A stretch of 64,000 bases of DNA. It comes from Batkoa obscura (lineage: Eukaryota > Entomophthoromycota > Entomophthoromycetes > Entomophthorales > Batkoaceae). The stretch is taken from contig JASVEC010000005.1 of NCBI GenBank assembly GCA_030770535.1, positions 1,240,001-1,304,000 of the forward strand. Reading direction: 5' to 3'. The position numbers and the translations under genes are program-made. The notes below the pieces were generated by a model. The model searched no databases. It was not told the origin of the DNA and was given only the letters and a program-made list of their open reading frames with translations. This document shows, piece by piece, positions 11,387-21,576 of this stretch. Numbering within the stretch: the first letter of the stretch is position 1; each line of letters begins with the position of its first letter.

Positions 11387-13726
11387 TTTTGGTATCATAG
11401 AGGAAAAAATTAAAATTATAATCTATTAGTAAGCTTATCTGAGTTGTTTTCACTTTTTTTGTTTTCAAGTTTTGTGTAATGTTATAAATTGGAAGATTTA
11501 TAATAATAAATATTTTACTATTTTTAGCCCTGAAATATTTGTTTGTTTATTATTTTTTCTAAATCTACCTATTAGCCGTTTGACCTTCTTCATGTCGTCA
11601 TTTTGTCACCACTGTTTATTATTTCTATATCTTTTTTTTAAGCAAGTTTTTAGTATTTTATCTTAATTTATGTTTATGCTATTTGCTATGATATTAGATT
11701 AGTTTAAACTAACCTTTTATTACCTCCTATTTTTCATCAAATAAATATTTTAGTTTATTTTGAAATCATCTTTCATTGAAATGATCTCTCTTTTATGATC
11801 TCGATTTTAATTTTATTACTATAATTTTGGGTTATCAGTGCTATTTTAATGTACTTATCTAGTAGTTATTACAACTTATAAAACAAAGTTTGTACAAAAT
11901 TCTGTTAAAAAACAACTCAAAGTTTTCAATAACGTAGAAAGATAAACAATAAGAGGATTATTTAACAATTGTAAACACAATAATTTATCTGATTCGTAAA
12001 TTCAGGCATAGCATTGTGGTTTATTTTAATCTTGTTTACATAAAAAAAATAAAAAAATAAGACTTGATAAATAGTTTGTGTTTAAATAAACATTAGGTCG
12101 GAAATTTATACCGAATATCAGGTAATTATGATGTGTTATTCTTTGTCTTTATTTGTTTTTAAAACTTAATACAAAATGCAATGTTTTAAAATAGTAGATA
12201 ATGTATATCTGCCTCATCTACTAACACCAAAAATATACTGTGGAAATAAAGATCCTGGGAATAAAACCTCTTATAGTTATGACTATTAAATATTAACATA
12301 TTCTAGTTTGGTTTTACTGATTTAATTTTATTGTGTTTCAATTAATTGTTAGCTATAAAAAATAAACTATTTTCATTTGTATTTTTGTGCTTATTTGTCC
12401 AAAACTATAATTAAAATATTTTTAAAGGATACTTTGACTATTAATTGTTCTTGACATACCTAAGTTTTATCATTAAATATATATATATGTTTTATCTATT
12501 AGGCCATTTTGAGAATTTATGTAATAAAGTAATAGTATAAGCTAATAGCAGTATGAACTATAATTAAAATTAAATTTGTAACATTTTTTTTAAAAAACTC
12601 AAAAAGTTCTTTTAAAATTTACTGATAATATTTTGCTAACACCTCAATGTTTCAGTTTTATAACACTAACATTATCTCTTAGCTTATACATTAGTTTTGT
12701 CATAATAAATAAAACTTTTAAATTTATATGGAGTTAAACTTAGTGAATGTTCGGATTTAATTTAAAAGTTTTGCTTTTTAAATGTTTGTCATTATAGTAA
12801 CCATAAGGTGACTTTGAATATAAGCTAATTCAATTTCAGATATATTATAAAATCAAATTAAAATATATTGTCATACTATATAGTTTATAACATAATTTCT
12901 TTAGTATTTTGTCTACTTTTTAAGTATAAATTCAATATTATCTTATAATAAACGGTTGAAGTACTAATTTAGTTAATATATGCTTTGTATAGTTTTAACA
13001 TAAACTTTTTCATTAAAAGATAAACTTATAAATAGTTATTAGTTGTAATAAAAAGCATTTTGATAATGACATTGTAAAAGTGATTTTTAATTAGTTTATT
13101 TGAATAGTATAAAATCGGGAGTAGTTAAAGGATATATAAGGCTTATCAAAGAAACCTTGGGTTTGAAAGTCAGAACATCTTTAAACATTGAATTTCATTT
13201 TAAAAATTGCCTTAAAATGACAGCTATATTTGATGTCAACTTGTTTAATAGGAGCATTAAATTTTCAATCTTCGATTTCTAGATTGTAACGTAGTGATAT
13301 CTTTAACTACCAATTAATATTCCTTTAATAATTTCAGTTAATGCAACTTTATTACGATACATTTAACTGTTCATTTAAGAAATTTTTTTAATAAAATATA
13401 CTAAACTTGTAAATTAGGATTGAAAGAAATTAAACAACCAAACAGACAGTTTTAAAAATTTTCGCAAGTTAAGTTGTAATAGAGTTGGAGTAATTGTATA
13501 CTCGAAATTTAAACCGATTAATGCTCAGTTTCCAAAAATAGAATAGCAAATTTCGCCCGTTGAAAGAAATGTTGAGTTTTAATATTGAAAGCAGTTTAAA
13601 TAACGGAAAGCATGGCACTAGATTAAAGAAGTAATTAATATATGTATATATAATACTTAAATTCTCTTATTCATTCTAACTTTTGATTATTTTTTCGAGA
13701 AAAGAAATAAGTTTATCTAATTGATA
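11387..13726. other. Long AT-rich intergenic stretch
   Basis: About 2.3 kb with no supported gene. Short open frames (for example 11472..11666 and 13100..13282) have biased, low-complexity translations without family resemblance. No inverted-repeat element was recognised here. Confidence 0.5.
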
Positions 13727-14641
13727 ATGAACTCCCTCCTATTTTTATTTTTTTTAACTCTTCACACTATCTATTCCCAATTAATAACCTCTGAAGAGAT
13801 ATACGATTTAGCTGTAGCAGATCATAGTTTGGGCCTAAAATATGTTACTAAAAGAGCGACTATAAAAGAAGCCAAAAGAAATGTATGGTACGCGGCCAGT
13901 GGTCTATGCAATCCCAATAAAATAAAAAACTGGGATTGTAGGTTATGTGATACTCTCCCAAACACAAAATTTGTACAAGCGTTTAGTGACTTTTTGTTTG
14001 AAATTCAAGGCTATGTAGGTATTGATGAAGACGATAAATCAATATTCATAGTATTTCGTGGGCTAAATAGTATCAGTAACCTGCTGGATACCACTTACCT
14101 ATTAAACACTCAATTCCCAGACGTTGGAGATACCAAAATACGTGTTCACCTTGGTATTTATCGAGCAATGGATTCTGTATCTAAACAGTTTTTAGAAATC
14201 ATTGATTCATTACTACAACAAGAAGAGTACAAAAATTACAATATAAAATTCATTGGCCATTCTATGGGTGGCTCGATAGCTTCTCTAGCAGCTGCTCGAA
14301 CCCAAGCTGTCCTTGACTTGGATTGGGAACGTATTTCCTTATTCACCTATGGCCAAACACGCGTAGGGAACTCCAATTTCGCTAGATGGTATAATTCAAA
14401 ACCATTAAAAACAGCGCGAGTAGTTCAATTTGCTGACTTGATACCAAGGCTCCCTCCAAGAATAGTCTTGGATTACACCCATCACGGTAACGAAATTTAC
14501 TTGGATAGAAGAGGGCCTCACTATTGTTCTAACATAGCCTTAGAAGATCCTAACTGTTCCCTTGGTGTACCTAGGGTTGTATTAGACCTTCCTTCACATG
14601 TAGAGTATTTTGGTATTTTGATCGATAGCAACTTTTGCTAA
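13727..14641 (+). CDS. Secreted class 3 lipase
   Basis: A single exon encodes 304 aa. The ATG at 13727 starts a clean signal peptide (MNSLLFLFFLTLHTIYSQ). The fold is the alpha/beta hydrolase of fungal triacylglycerol lipases (Rhizomucor type, ~270-300 aa mature). The nucleophile elbow is GHSMGGS, with catalytic Ser in its centre, followed by helix ASLAAARTQA. The acid is probably the Asp of QFADLIPRLPP and the base the His of PSHVEYFG near the C terminus. VFRGLNS supplies the oxyanion-hole region. Cysteines in SGLCNPNKIKNWDCRLC and YCSNIALEDPNCS are placed for disulfides. It is expected to hydrolyse acylglycerols outside the cell. Its base composition is less AT-rich than the surroundings, as usual for a coding exon here. 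Confidence 0.93.
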   Translation: MNSLLFLFFLTLHTIYSQLITSEEIYDLAVADHSLGLKYVTKRATIKEAKRNVWYAASGLCNPNKIKNWDCRLCDTLPNTKFVQAFSDFLFEIQGYVGIDEDDKSIFIVFRGLNSISNLLDTTYLLNTQFPDVGDTKIRVHLGIYRAMDSVSKQFLEIIDSLLQQEEYKNYNIKFIGHSMGGSIASLAAARTQAVLDLDWERISLFTYGQTRVGNSNFARWYNSKPLKTARVVQFADLIPRLPPRIVLDYTHHGNEIYLDRRGPHYCSNIALEDPNCSLGVPRVVLDLPSHVEYFGILIDSNFC

Positions 14642-15027
14642 GGTTGCTTATTTGTATTTATTAAATAGCCTTTTTTGAAAAAAATAAATAATTATACATC
14701 TTACTTTTATTTATTTTCCTTACTATTTATTATTTGTTTATGAGTATTACTTAAACTTTGTTACCTTTTAATGTTCTTCAAAATACCAGCTTATAAATAT
14801 TCAAAAAGAATTTATAGTTAAGTATATAAAAAAATAAATAATACAAAATCAAATGTTAGTATCATTATCAAGTTAATTAATGTAAAATATTATATTCTCA
14901 AAAGAGTTTAGAACATTTTTTATTCAGAAATCTAGAAGGAATACATGAACTGTAATGATTAAAATATTTGATTAATTTTATTGTAAAAACAGGCTATATT
15001 GAACTTTTAACATCAATATTAATTCTT

Positions 15028-15050
15028 CATGGTCCAGTGGTTAGGATTTA
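15028..15050 (+). pseudogene. tRNA-Glu 5' fragment
   Basis: The run TGGTCCAGTGGTTAGGATT matches the D arm and A box of eukaryotic tRNA-Glu. The sequence beyond it no longer folds as a tRNA. Confidence 0.5.
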
Positions 15051-15144
15051 ACTAAAGATTAATTAAATGGACTAGGCTGTTACCAAGGTATAGGAAACTG
15101 GGTTAAAAGACGTGTAAACGTTTGTTGGTAGGCTGAAACAGATT

Positions 15145-15215
15145 AGTTAAAGGTCTAGTGGTTAAAAATTTTCGCTTTCACCAGAGCAACTGGGCTTCGA
15201 TTTCCCGTGAGGAAA
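15145..15215 (+). pseudogene. Degenerate tRNA-Glu (TTC)
   Basis: GGTCTAGTGGTTA (D arm), CGCTTTCACC (anticodon TTC in its loop) and GGGCTTCGATTTCCC (T arm) follow in tRNA-Glu order and spacing. The acceptor stem and the anticodon stem are broken, so this is a relic or the head of a tRNA-derived SINE rather than a working tRNA. Confidence 0.65.
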
Positions 15216-15891
15216 TTATTTTTGCTCTTGAAAACAAACTAGGTTAAAACTATAAACAATAATGACTTACAATTCATGTAGTTACTTTTATCTAAAGTTT
15301 GCTTTTGGTATTTTATTTTTTGCTCTAATCATTTTTTGATCATTTATGTGTTTATTGTTTTTTCAAAATAACTTTTTTATCAATTTAGCTTTAATATAAA
15401 CTATATCTCCATCTGATTCTAATGATGATAATATGAGATTGTTTCTTTTATACTATCTATAATTATAAGAAATATGAATCAGCAATCATTTCCAAAAGGA
15501 TACAAAATAGTACTATATTGTAATAAATAAGAGCTTTAAAATTTAGCCTTAATTTTAAAATAAATATTGTATTCAAGTATCAAACACAAATTATACGGCT
15601 TATACTTTATTGATACATTTAATGGTACAAAGCTATAATAAAAGTTTACAAATAAACTTATTTGAAAAAAATAAATAACTTTCGCTAAACGAAAAACAAA
15701 AGCTGGAAGTAGGTGAAATGAATTTTTATTTTTTTTAGACCACCTTCATTTTAAAAAAATACTTGATGCAAATATAAAGCTTCGTCTACACTTAATCTTT
15801 CAACAGAGAAATAAAAATTTGATATTATACTTTTAAAAATCTATCTTACAGATGAATTTATTGTTAAAATTTTGTAAGTAATTGGTGTGAC

Positions 15892-15998
15892 TATAAGGGG
15901 ATATATTTTTTTGTTTGGGAATTTTACTAACAATTATTCTACTCAAATAGTGCTTAAAAGACGGAAAAAGTGATGAAACCAAAAAAAACACCCCTGTA
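15892..15998 (+). mobile_element. 105-bp inverted-repeat element, copy 1
   Basis: Family ends GGGGATATATTTTTTTG ... AAAAAACACCCC with TA on both sides. The core TTTTACTAACAATTATTCT and CTCAAATAGTGCTTAAAA is shared with the other copies. It is non-coding. The consensus begins TGGGGATGTATTTTTTTG and ends with the imperfect complement. Confidence 0.8.
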
Positions 15999-16273
15999 TG
16001 TTTATGTTTTTTTTACTGATTGTTCTTTTTTATTTCTTTAAATTTAGAAATTAACTAACCAGTACACTGTTCAAGCTTGAACAAGTGCTAACTAATTGCT
16101 CATTTTAACATAAAAAACCAAGCTAGCAGGCGCCAAATTGCCACAATTAAACAAATAATTAATTATAAAATTCATCACTTGTTAGCGCATATTAAAATTT
16201 AAATAGGTACATGGTTAATTAATTTCAAATTTTTTTCAAATAGTAAAAATGACAATTGGTAAAAAACATACCG

Positions 16274-16379
16274 ATATGGGGTGTCTTTTTTGGCTTCATT
16301 ATTTTTTCTATCCTTTAAGCGCTATTTGAGCGGAAAGATTGTTAGCAAAATTCTTAAACACAAAAATACATCCCCATAT
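16274..16379 (-). mobile_element. 105-bp inverted-repeat element, copy 2
   Basis: Same family in reverse orientation; bounded by ATATGGGG and CCCCATAT. It carries the well-kept core AAGCGCTATTTGAGCGGAAA. Confidence 0.85.
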
Positions 16380-16751
16380 GTTGAAATTATTGATTTATTT
16401 AATATGAGTCATTTTATATTTGTACAGATATTTTTAACTTATATCGAAGAATTATAGCTTCATAATTGATTTAAGGTCTTATTAATAATTGATTTATTAA
16501 TAAACTGCTGTTAATTATATCTGATAATTTTAATATTAAAAGATCATAATCAAGCTTAATAGATCTAGAGAGCTTATCTGCTTATAGGCAGCTATTACTA
16601 ATTTAGATACATTTTGATATAAAATGGCAATTTAAATCATATTTCTATTAATATTGATTTAGCAATTTATGATATGTAAACAATACCTTTATTCAGTAAG
16701 ATTAATTTCTAAGTTTTATTTATCATAAAATTAAGCTGGGTTCTACAAAGA

Positions 16752-16796
16752 TATCAGATGAAAAATTATCAGATGAAAAAAATTATCAGATGAATC
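16752..16796. repeat. Short tandem repeat
   Basis: Three imperfect units of the form ATCAGATGAAAAA-ATT lie in a row in the promoter-side flank of the phytochelatin synthase gene. Confidence 0.6.
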
Positions 16797-16980
16797 AACT
16801 CAAATCACATTGTAATTGACTTATCAAGCTACATCAAAATAATTGGCTTAAACTGAATAAAAAAAATCAGATAATAGAAAAACTGATAATGCCAAGTTAT
16901 AAAAGAATATTGATTTGTTAATAAATCAAAATTTTATCTCTTTTTATTTTGTTTTGTATCAATTAATTATTTATTAAAAT

Positions 16981-18028
16981 ATGAATTCGTTAAAACAGAC
17001 CACTAAAAAAATATCTAGCTTATCAACTATCCTGCAACATACAAATAATGTTTTTACAAGTTCCCCAATCGCTGCCAAATTAGCTACAGATAATAATAAA
17101 GATATACCATTGAGTTACTATCAAAAACCATTACCAAAACACTTGATAGCTTTGAGTAGTAAAGAAGGAAAAGAGCACTTCAAAAACTCTATGAAGTCTG
17201 GATATACAGAAGCTTATTTTAATACAGTTGGCCATTTCTCTTTTCAAAGTGAACCTGCATGTAATATTATCCCAAATACTTAAAACTTCAACTTATAACT
17301 TTTAGTTTGTGGCGTAAGCTCTCTAGTAATGTGCTTAAACGCTTTGGGGATCGATCCTTTAAAACAATGGAAGGGGGTTTGGAGATGGTAACTAGTTATA
17401 TGTTAAAAATATCAGCTTAGTAATATTTTATTTGTTAGGTATGATGAAGGTGTTGTGTTAGAAGAAGCATGTATACCTACAGAATATATACTAAAAAATG
17501 GTGTAACGTTTGATCAATTTCATTGTAAGTAAAAGTATCATATTATAGTCTATGTACTAAAAGTTCTTTATTTTAGGTATTTCTAAAAGACATTGCAAGG
17601 TTAAAAGCCAGCGTGGAGACAACTTGGATTTAGAAAAATTTCGCTTAGATATAAAAAGAGTTTGTAGCTCACAAAATGAAAGCTTGGTTTTAAATTTTTA
17701 TCGTAAAACTTTAGGTCAAACAGGGACAGGTCATTTTTCACCGATTGCAGCTTATGATCCCATTGCTGATAAAGTATTAGTTTTAGATATGGCTAGGTAA
17801 AATAAATTAGCATATCTAGTTTTGTATTTAGATCTAACTCTTGAAATAACTAGATTTAAATATCCACCGTTTTTTGTAGATTTAAAATTGCTATTTGATT
17901 CAATGTTAAGTTTAGATTCAACAACTAATCAAACTAGAGGCTATTTTTTACTAAAGAAAAAAGAAACGTTTCTAGATACAAGGTTCTTCGACTGTAAATT
18001 AAAATGTTTTAATAAACTATCTATTTAA
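16981..18028 (+). CDS. Phytochelatin synthase (glutathione gamma-glutamylcysteinyltransferase)
   Basis: Five exons (16981..17260, 17306..17387, 17439..17524, 17577..17796, 17854..18028) give 280 aa. The enzyme joins gamma-Glu-Cys units of glutathione into metal-binding phytochelatins. The papain-like triad is C95 (AFCGVSSLVM), H202 (GTGHFSPI) and D220 (VLVLDMAR); the spacings 107 and 18 match plant PCS1 (106 and 18). PLPKHLIALSSKEGKEHF, QWKGVWRWYDEG and RFKYPPFF are further family signatures. Only the catalytic half is present: the protein ends ~55 residues after the Asp and lacks the Cys-rich C-terminal sensor domain of plant enzymes. The first ~40 residues (MNSLKQTTKKISSLSTI...) are basic and hydroxylated, so import into mitochondria is possible. 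Confidence 0.93.
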
Positions 18029-18671
18029 TATTTAAATTCATAAATATGAACATCTTTTAACTTTGTACTTTATTTTGGATAATTTAAATTGCACAAGTTT
18101 CTGAATAAAATAAATTTTACATTGAACCAAAAATTTTGAATAAATGGCAACATTAATCAATTATCAAATAATGTAATAAGGCTCTGAAGTATCAGAGATA
18201 AGCTATGTAGTCATTGTAGTAAATTTTTTTAGTTAAAATCCTTGCTTTTAGAATCTTTGATACCTTGTTTTAACATTTACCCGAAATTTTTAATATATAT
18301 TTTTTCCTTTTTTTATACTTGCAAGCTTATCAGTAAAAAAAATCAACTAAGGATTAAATCTTTGGATAATAATATAACAATTAGATATGGGATATTCAAA
18401 TTTGCAATAAATTCTTTAATTGACTTTTTTATGTTAAGTCTTATGATTTATCTATTTAATTTTTAATCTGATAAAAATATAAATCCTTATGAAATTTATA
18501 CAGATGGATTATTTTCATTTTATTCATTTTATAGTTTATACCTAATAAAACTAATTTATAACTTATAAAATAAATATATATTTTATTAATTTTAAACTAA
18601 TAAGCTTTATATGTCTAAACTAAGAATAAATAAATATAAATATACAGTTAATCTATAGTTAATATAAAAGA

Positions 18672-18775
18672 TGACAGTGTTTTTTTTTACTTCATCACTT
18701 TTTCCATCTTTTAAGCGCTATTTGAGCGGAAAGATTGTTAGTAAAATTCCTAAACAAAAAAATACATCCCCATAT
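18672..18775 (-). mobile_element. 105-bp inverted-repeat element, copy 3
   Basis: Reverse orientation. The right end (AATACATCCCCATAT) is intact, the left end (CAGTGTTTTTTTTTAC) is worn. The core TTAAGCGCTATTTGAGCGG is conserved. Confidence 0.8.
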
Positions 18776-19388
18776 CCAGCAAACTGTTTAATTGATTTGA
18801 TATTTAAAAAGCTTTTATTTAAAAAGTTTACAAAAATTAATATATAATTAAATACAGAAAATTATTTTAAATTTTAAAAGTTTTTGTATTATATATTTAA
18901 AAAAATTTATAAAATAATAATTTAAATATCAATATTGATTTTTCTGCTAAACATCGTAAAAAAAAATAATTAATAAACATTTTAGAAATTTTTCATAATG
19001 GAAAAATAGTTTTGAGGCATTAAATAAAATAAAAAATATTAATCAATTAATTTCAAAATTTGAGATTTTTACTTATAAACATAATAAAATTAATGTCTCA
19101 ACTGTTGATAATAAAAAACAGATGCAATTTTTAAAAAACATAAAAGAAACAAAGACATAAAAAAATAATAAAGATACAAGGTATTAAAAAAATATTTACA
19201 TTATGATAAACATAATAATAAACTATATTATTATCCAGTATCTGATAGATTAAAAAAACTAATATAATTTTAATTAAAGTTATAAAATCTATAAAAAGTT
19301 AAAAAATAAAAAAATTAACCTAACTTATTTTATAAAAATAACAGAAAATTTAAAAGTTTCAATATTTATTAAGCAAATAATTTAATAA

Positions 19389-19420
19389 ATGGGGATGTAT
19401 TTTTGTGTTTAAGAATAGTG
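19389..19420 (+). mobile_element. Isolated end of the 105-bp family
   Basis: ATGGGGATGTATTTTTGTG followed by TTTAAGAAT matches the left end only; the rest of the element is missing. Coding-like sequence begins about 60 bp downstream. Confidence 0.6.
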
Positions 19421-19470
19421 CGCAACAGGCCATGAACTATGTAAAACAAATAGAATAGACAATACTACTG

Positions 19471-19944
19471 TAAAATTTACGTAAGATATTATCAGAAAGA
19501 TTTAGTGGCTTTATTAATGGTACGATATCAGGGAATAGTTCAATTAAAAAGCCTCGAGTTAGTATGTTGAAAAATCTCTTTTATACTCCAACTGGGTGGC
19601 TATATACAAGGAACACCATAGCAGTTATTCCTTATTGTAGTTGTCAAGTATGAACATTAAAACGTGGACAATAAATTCTTGACGATCAGATGGTAGCAAT
19701 TCTCACAGAAAATCTATATAAAAAACTCTGAATTGATTATTATGTTATAATCAATCATAGAGCTAATGATGCGCTATTTCATATACTTAAGCTATTAATA
19801 ACTAAGTTAATAGATAATCAAAAAGTAAATAGTTATAATAATGAAGAAAAACTATTATTATATTGCTTATATTATATAAAAATAGTTAATTGTAGTTTTG
19901 AAGCTAATTGCTCTTTTTTATGCAGCTATTTACTAACTTAGTGA
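19471..19944 (+). pseudogene. Unidentified coding-like relic
   Basis: Two short frames have unusually non-repetitive translations for this AT-rich spacer. One, near 19471..19652, contains NLRKILSERFSGFINGT and a later segment NLFYTPTGWLYTRNT. The other, near 19735..19944, contains VIINHRANDALFHILKLL. I could not assign a family. Position beside an isolated inverted-repeat end hints at a decayed internal part of a larger transposon, but this is inference. Confidence 0.3.
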
Positions 19945-20173
19945 TATACTAATAATATAATTATAGCATTAAAATAATTTATTCATTTAATGGTAAATCT
20001 GCAATATTAGCCATAAAGCAGTTAATAATAAATATCTTTTAATATATATATTTGTCTATATGCTGTAATTCTAATTAATATTAATATTAATATTAATACA
20101 TAGGTTATATTAATAAAAGCTTTACTAATCCAGAAATTTTTATTAAGTTTAATAAAAATTTTGCTAATTTATA

Positions 20174-20278
20174 ATATGGGGATGTATTTTTTTGTTTAAA
20201 AGTTTTACTAACAATCTTTCCGCTCAAATAGTGCTTAAAAATGGAAAAAATAATGAAGCTAAAAAAACACCCCCATAT
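20174..20278 (+). mobile_element. 105-bp inverted-repeat element, copy 5
   Basis: One of the best-kept copies: ATATGGGGATGTATTTTTTT at the left and AAAAAAACACCCCCATAT at the right. A partial second left end (GAAGATGTATTTTTAATG) abuts it at 20279. Confidence 0.88.
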
Positions 20279-20658
20279 GAAGATGTATTTTTAATGTTTA
20301 AAATTTCAATAAAATTTTAAGCAAAGTTTTTAAAATATAAAATATCTAAAAACCAAATAAAAAAATAAAATCAATTTAAACATTTTTATTTTAAACTCAA
20401 ATAAATATTATTATTAAATTTCAGCACTTACAAGCTTTTTATCCTATTACAGCTGTTTTAAAAAATATTAATCAAACTTTAAAAAAATTTTATAATTGAA
20501 AGTAATTAATTATAAAATATTATAACTAAAATTAATGCATTTTTAGCTATAAGAAACTTTTATACCAATGTTTTAATCTTATTCACTTTTAATTATTGTT
20601 GAAAAAAAATTATAATAGCTTATGAATTTTATTGAGAATCAGTAAAAATTACAAATAT

Positions 20659-20730
20659 GCCTTCTATCGGAATCGAACCAATGACCTTCCGCTTACTAGG
20701 CGGACGCTCTGCCAACTGAGCCAAGAAGGC
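20659..20730 (-). tRNA. tRNA-Thr (AGT)
   Basis: On the minus strand 72 nt fold with acceptor GCCTTCT/AGAAGGC, D arm GGCTCAGTTGGCAGAGC, anticodon loop CTAGTAA (AGT) and T arm TTGGTTCGATTCCGA. No intron. Confidence 0.93.
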
Positions 20731-21576
20731 TTTAGCTGAACAGATAGTAATAAAATATTAATAGCTATTTTGACTTTGGGTCAAAGTGGGTTTTGTAAAT
20801 CTTGTTTAAAGTAAATTATACATTTGCTAAAGTTCAATGTTTATATGATTCAGATGAATTTGGGGGAATAAACACCAAAGAAAGTTTGTGCTAAATATCA
20901 ATCGTGTTATAAAATTTACTGGATTTGCAATAAACTTTGTAGTATTACAGTATATTATTTTAGATAGTAATTCCTAGCTGAAATTCAGCCTATTCCGAAG
21001 TTAGTTTTTTATAGAACTAGTTTGTGAGCATTTTTTTTAAGTACGACAGAAGAGTTATGAAAAATCTTTTTACCACTTATTCATAATAAATATTTTTTAA
21101 TACTTATTGCCTAAACTTATCTGAAATATTTAAGGTAGAGTTTTATCAGTTGTGAAGCACAAATGATTTAGTTGGCTTTTATCAGTTTTTTAATTTACTA
21201 TATTTAGCATTATTTATTGATTTGGCTTTAAAAGCTAAATCCACATTTGTCTCAAAAAAGCTATATAGGAAAAAGGTTTTAAAAGAGCAAGCTTTAAAAA
21301 GTTGTATCTAAAAACTTGAAGTAAAATGATATAGTTGATTATTCTAGAATGCTTTGAATTTATAATTGTTTGAATTAATATTTTGAATAGTAAATAAATA
21401 GTTAACCAGTAAAAAGTAAAGTAGATGGAAATTGATTGGATTTTGGCCATTTAAATAAATCTCGTTTTGAAAGTTAACTAAAAACATAACAGTTGTGAAA
21501 CGAGTAAATAAAAAACAAATAGTGCTAAATAAAATGATTAAGAGCTTGATAGTTTATTTTTAAATTTAATATTATA
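20731..21576. other. Intergenic, AT-rich
   Basis: About 850 bp between tRNA-Thr and the kinesin gene. The open frame on the minus strand at 21235..21450 has no recognisable content. Its last part is the presumed kinesin promoter. Confidence 0.45.

Larger units (their letters stand above)
14642..16980. other. AT-rich spacer with repeats and tRNA relics
   Basis: About 2.3 kb without a protein gene. It holds two tRNA-Glu-like relics (15028, 15145), two copies of the 105-bp inverted-repeat family (15892, 16274) and a short tandem run of ATCAGATGAAAAA-like units at 16752..16796. The final ~180 bp are the presumed promoter of the phytochelatin synthase gene. Confidence 0.55.
18029..20658. other. 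AT-rich spacer with inverted-repeat elements
   Basis: About 2.6 kb. It holds complete copies of the 105-bp family at 18672 and 20174, an isolated end of the same family at 19389, and coding-like relics around 19470..19640 and 19735..19940. No intact gene was found. Confidence 0.5.

Noticed and set aside
13100-13282. 60-codon frame in the long spacer
   Set aside because: No recognisable motif, no splice partners and composition typical of spacer.
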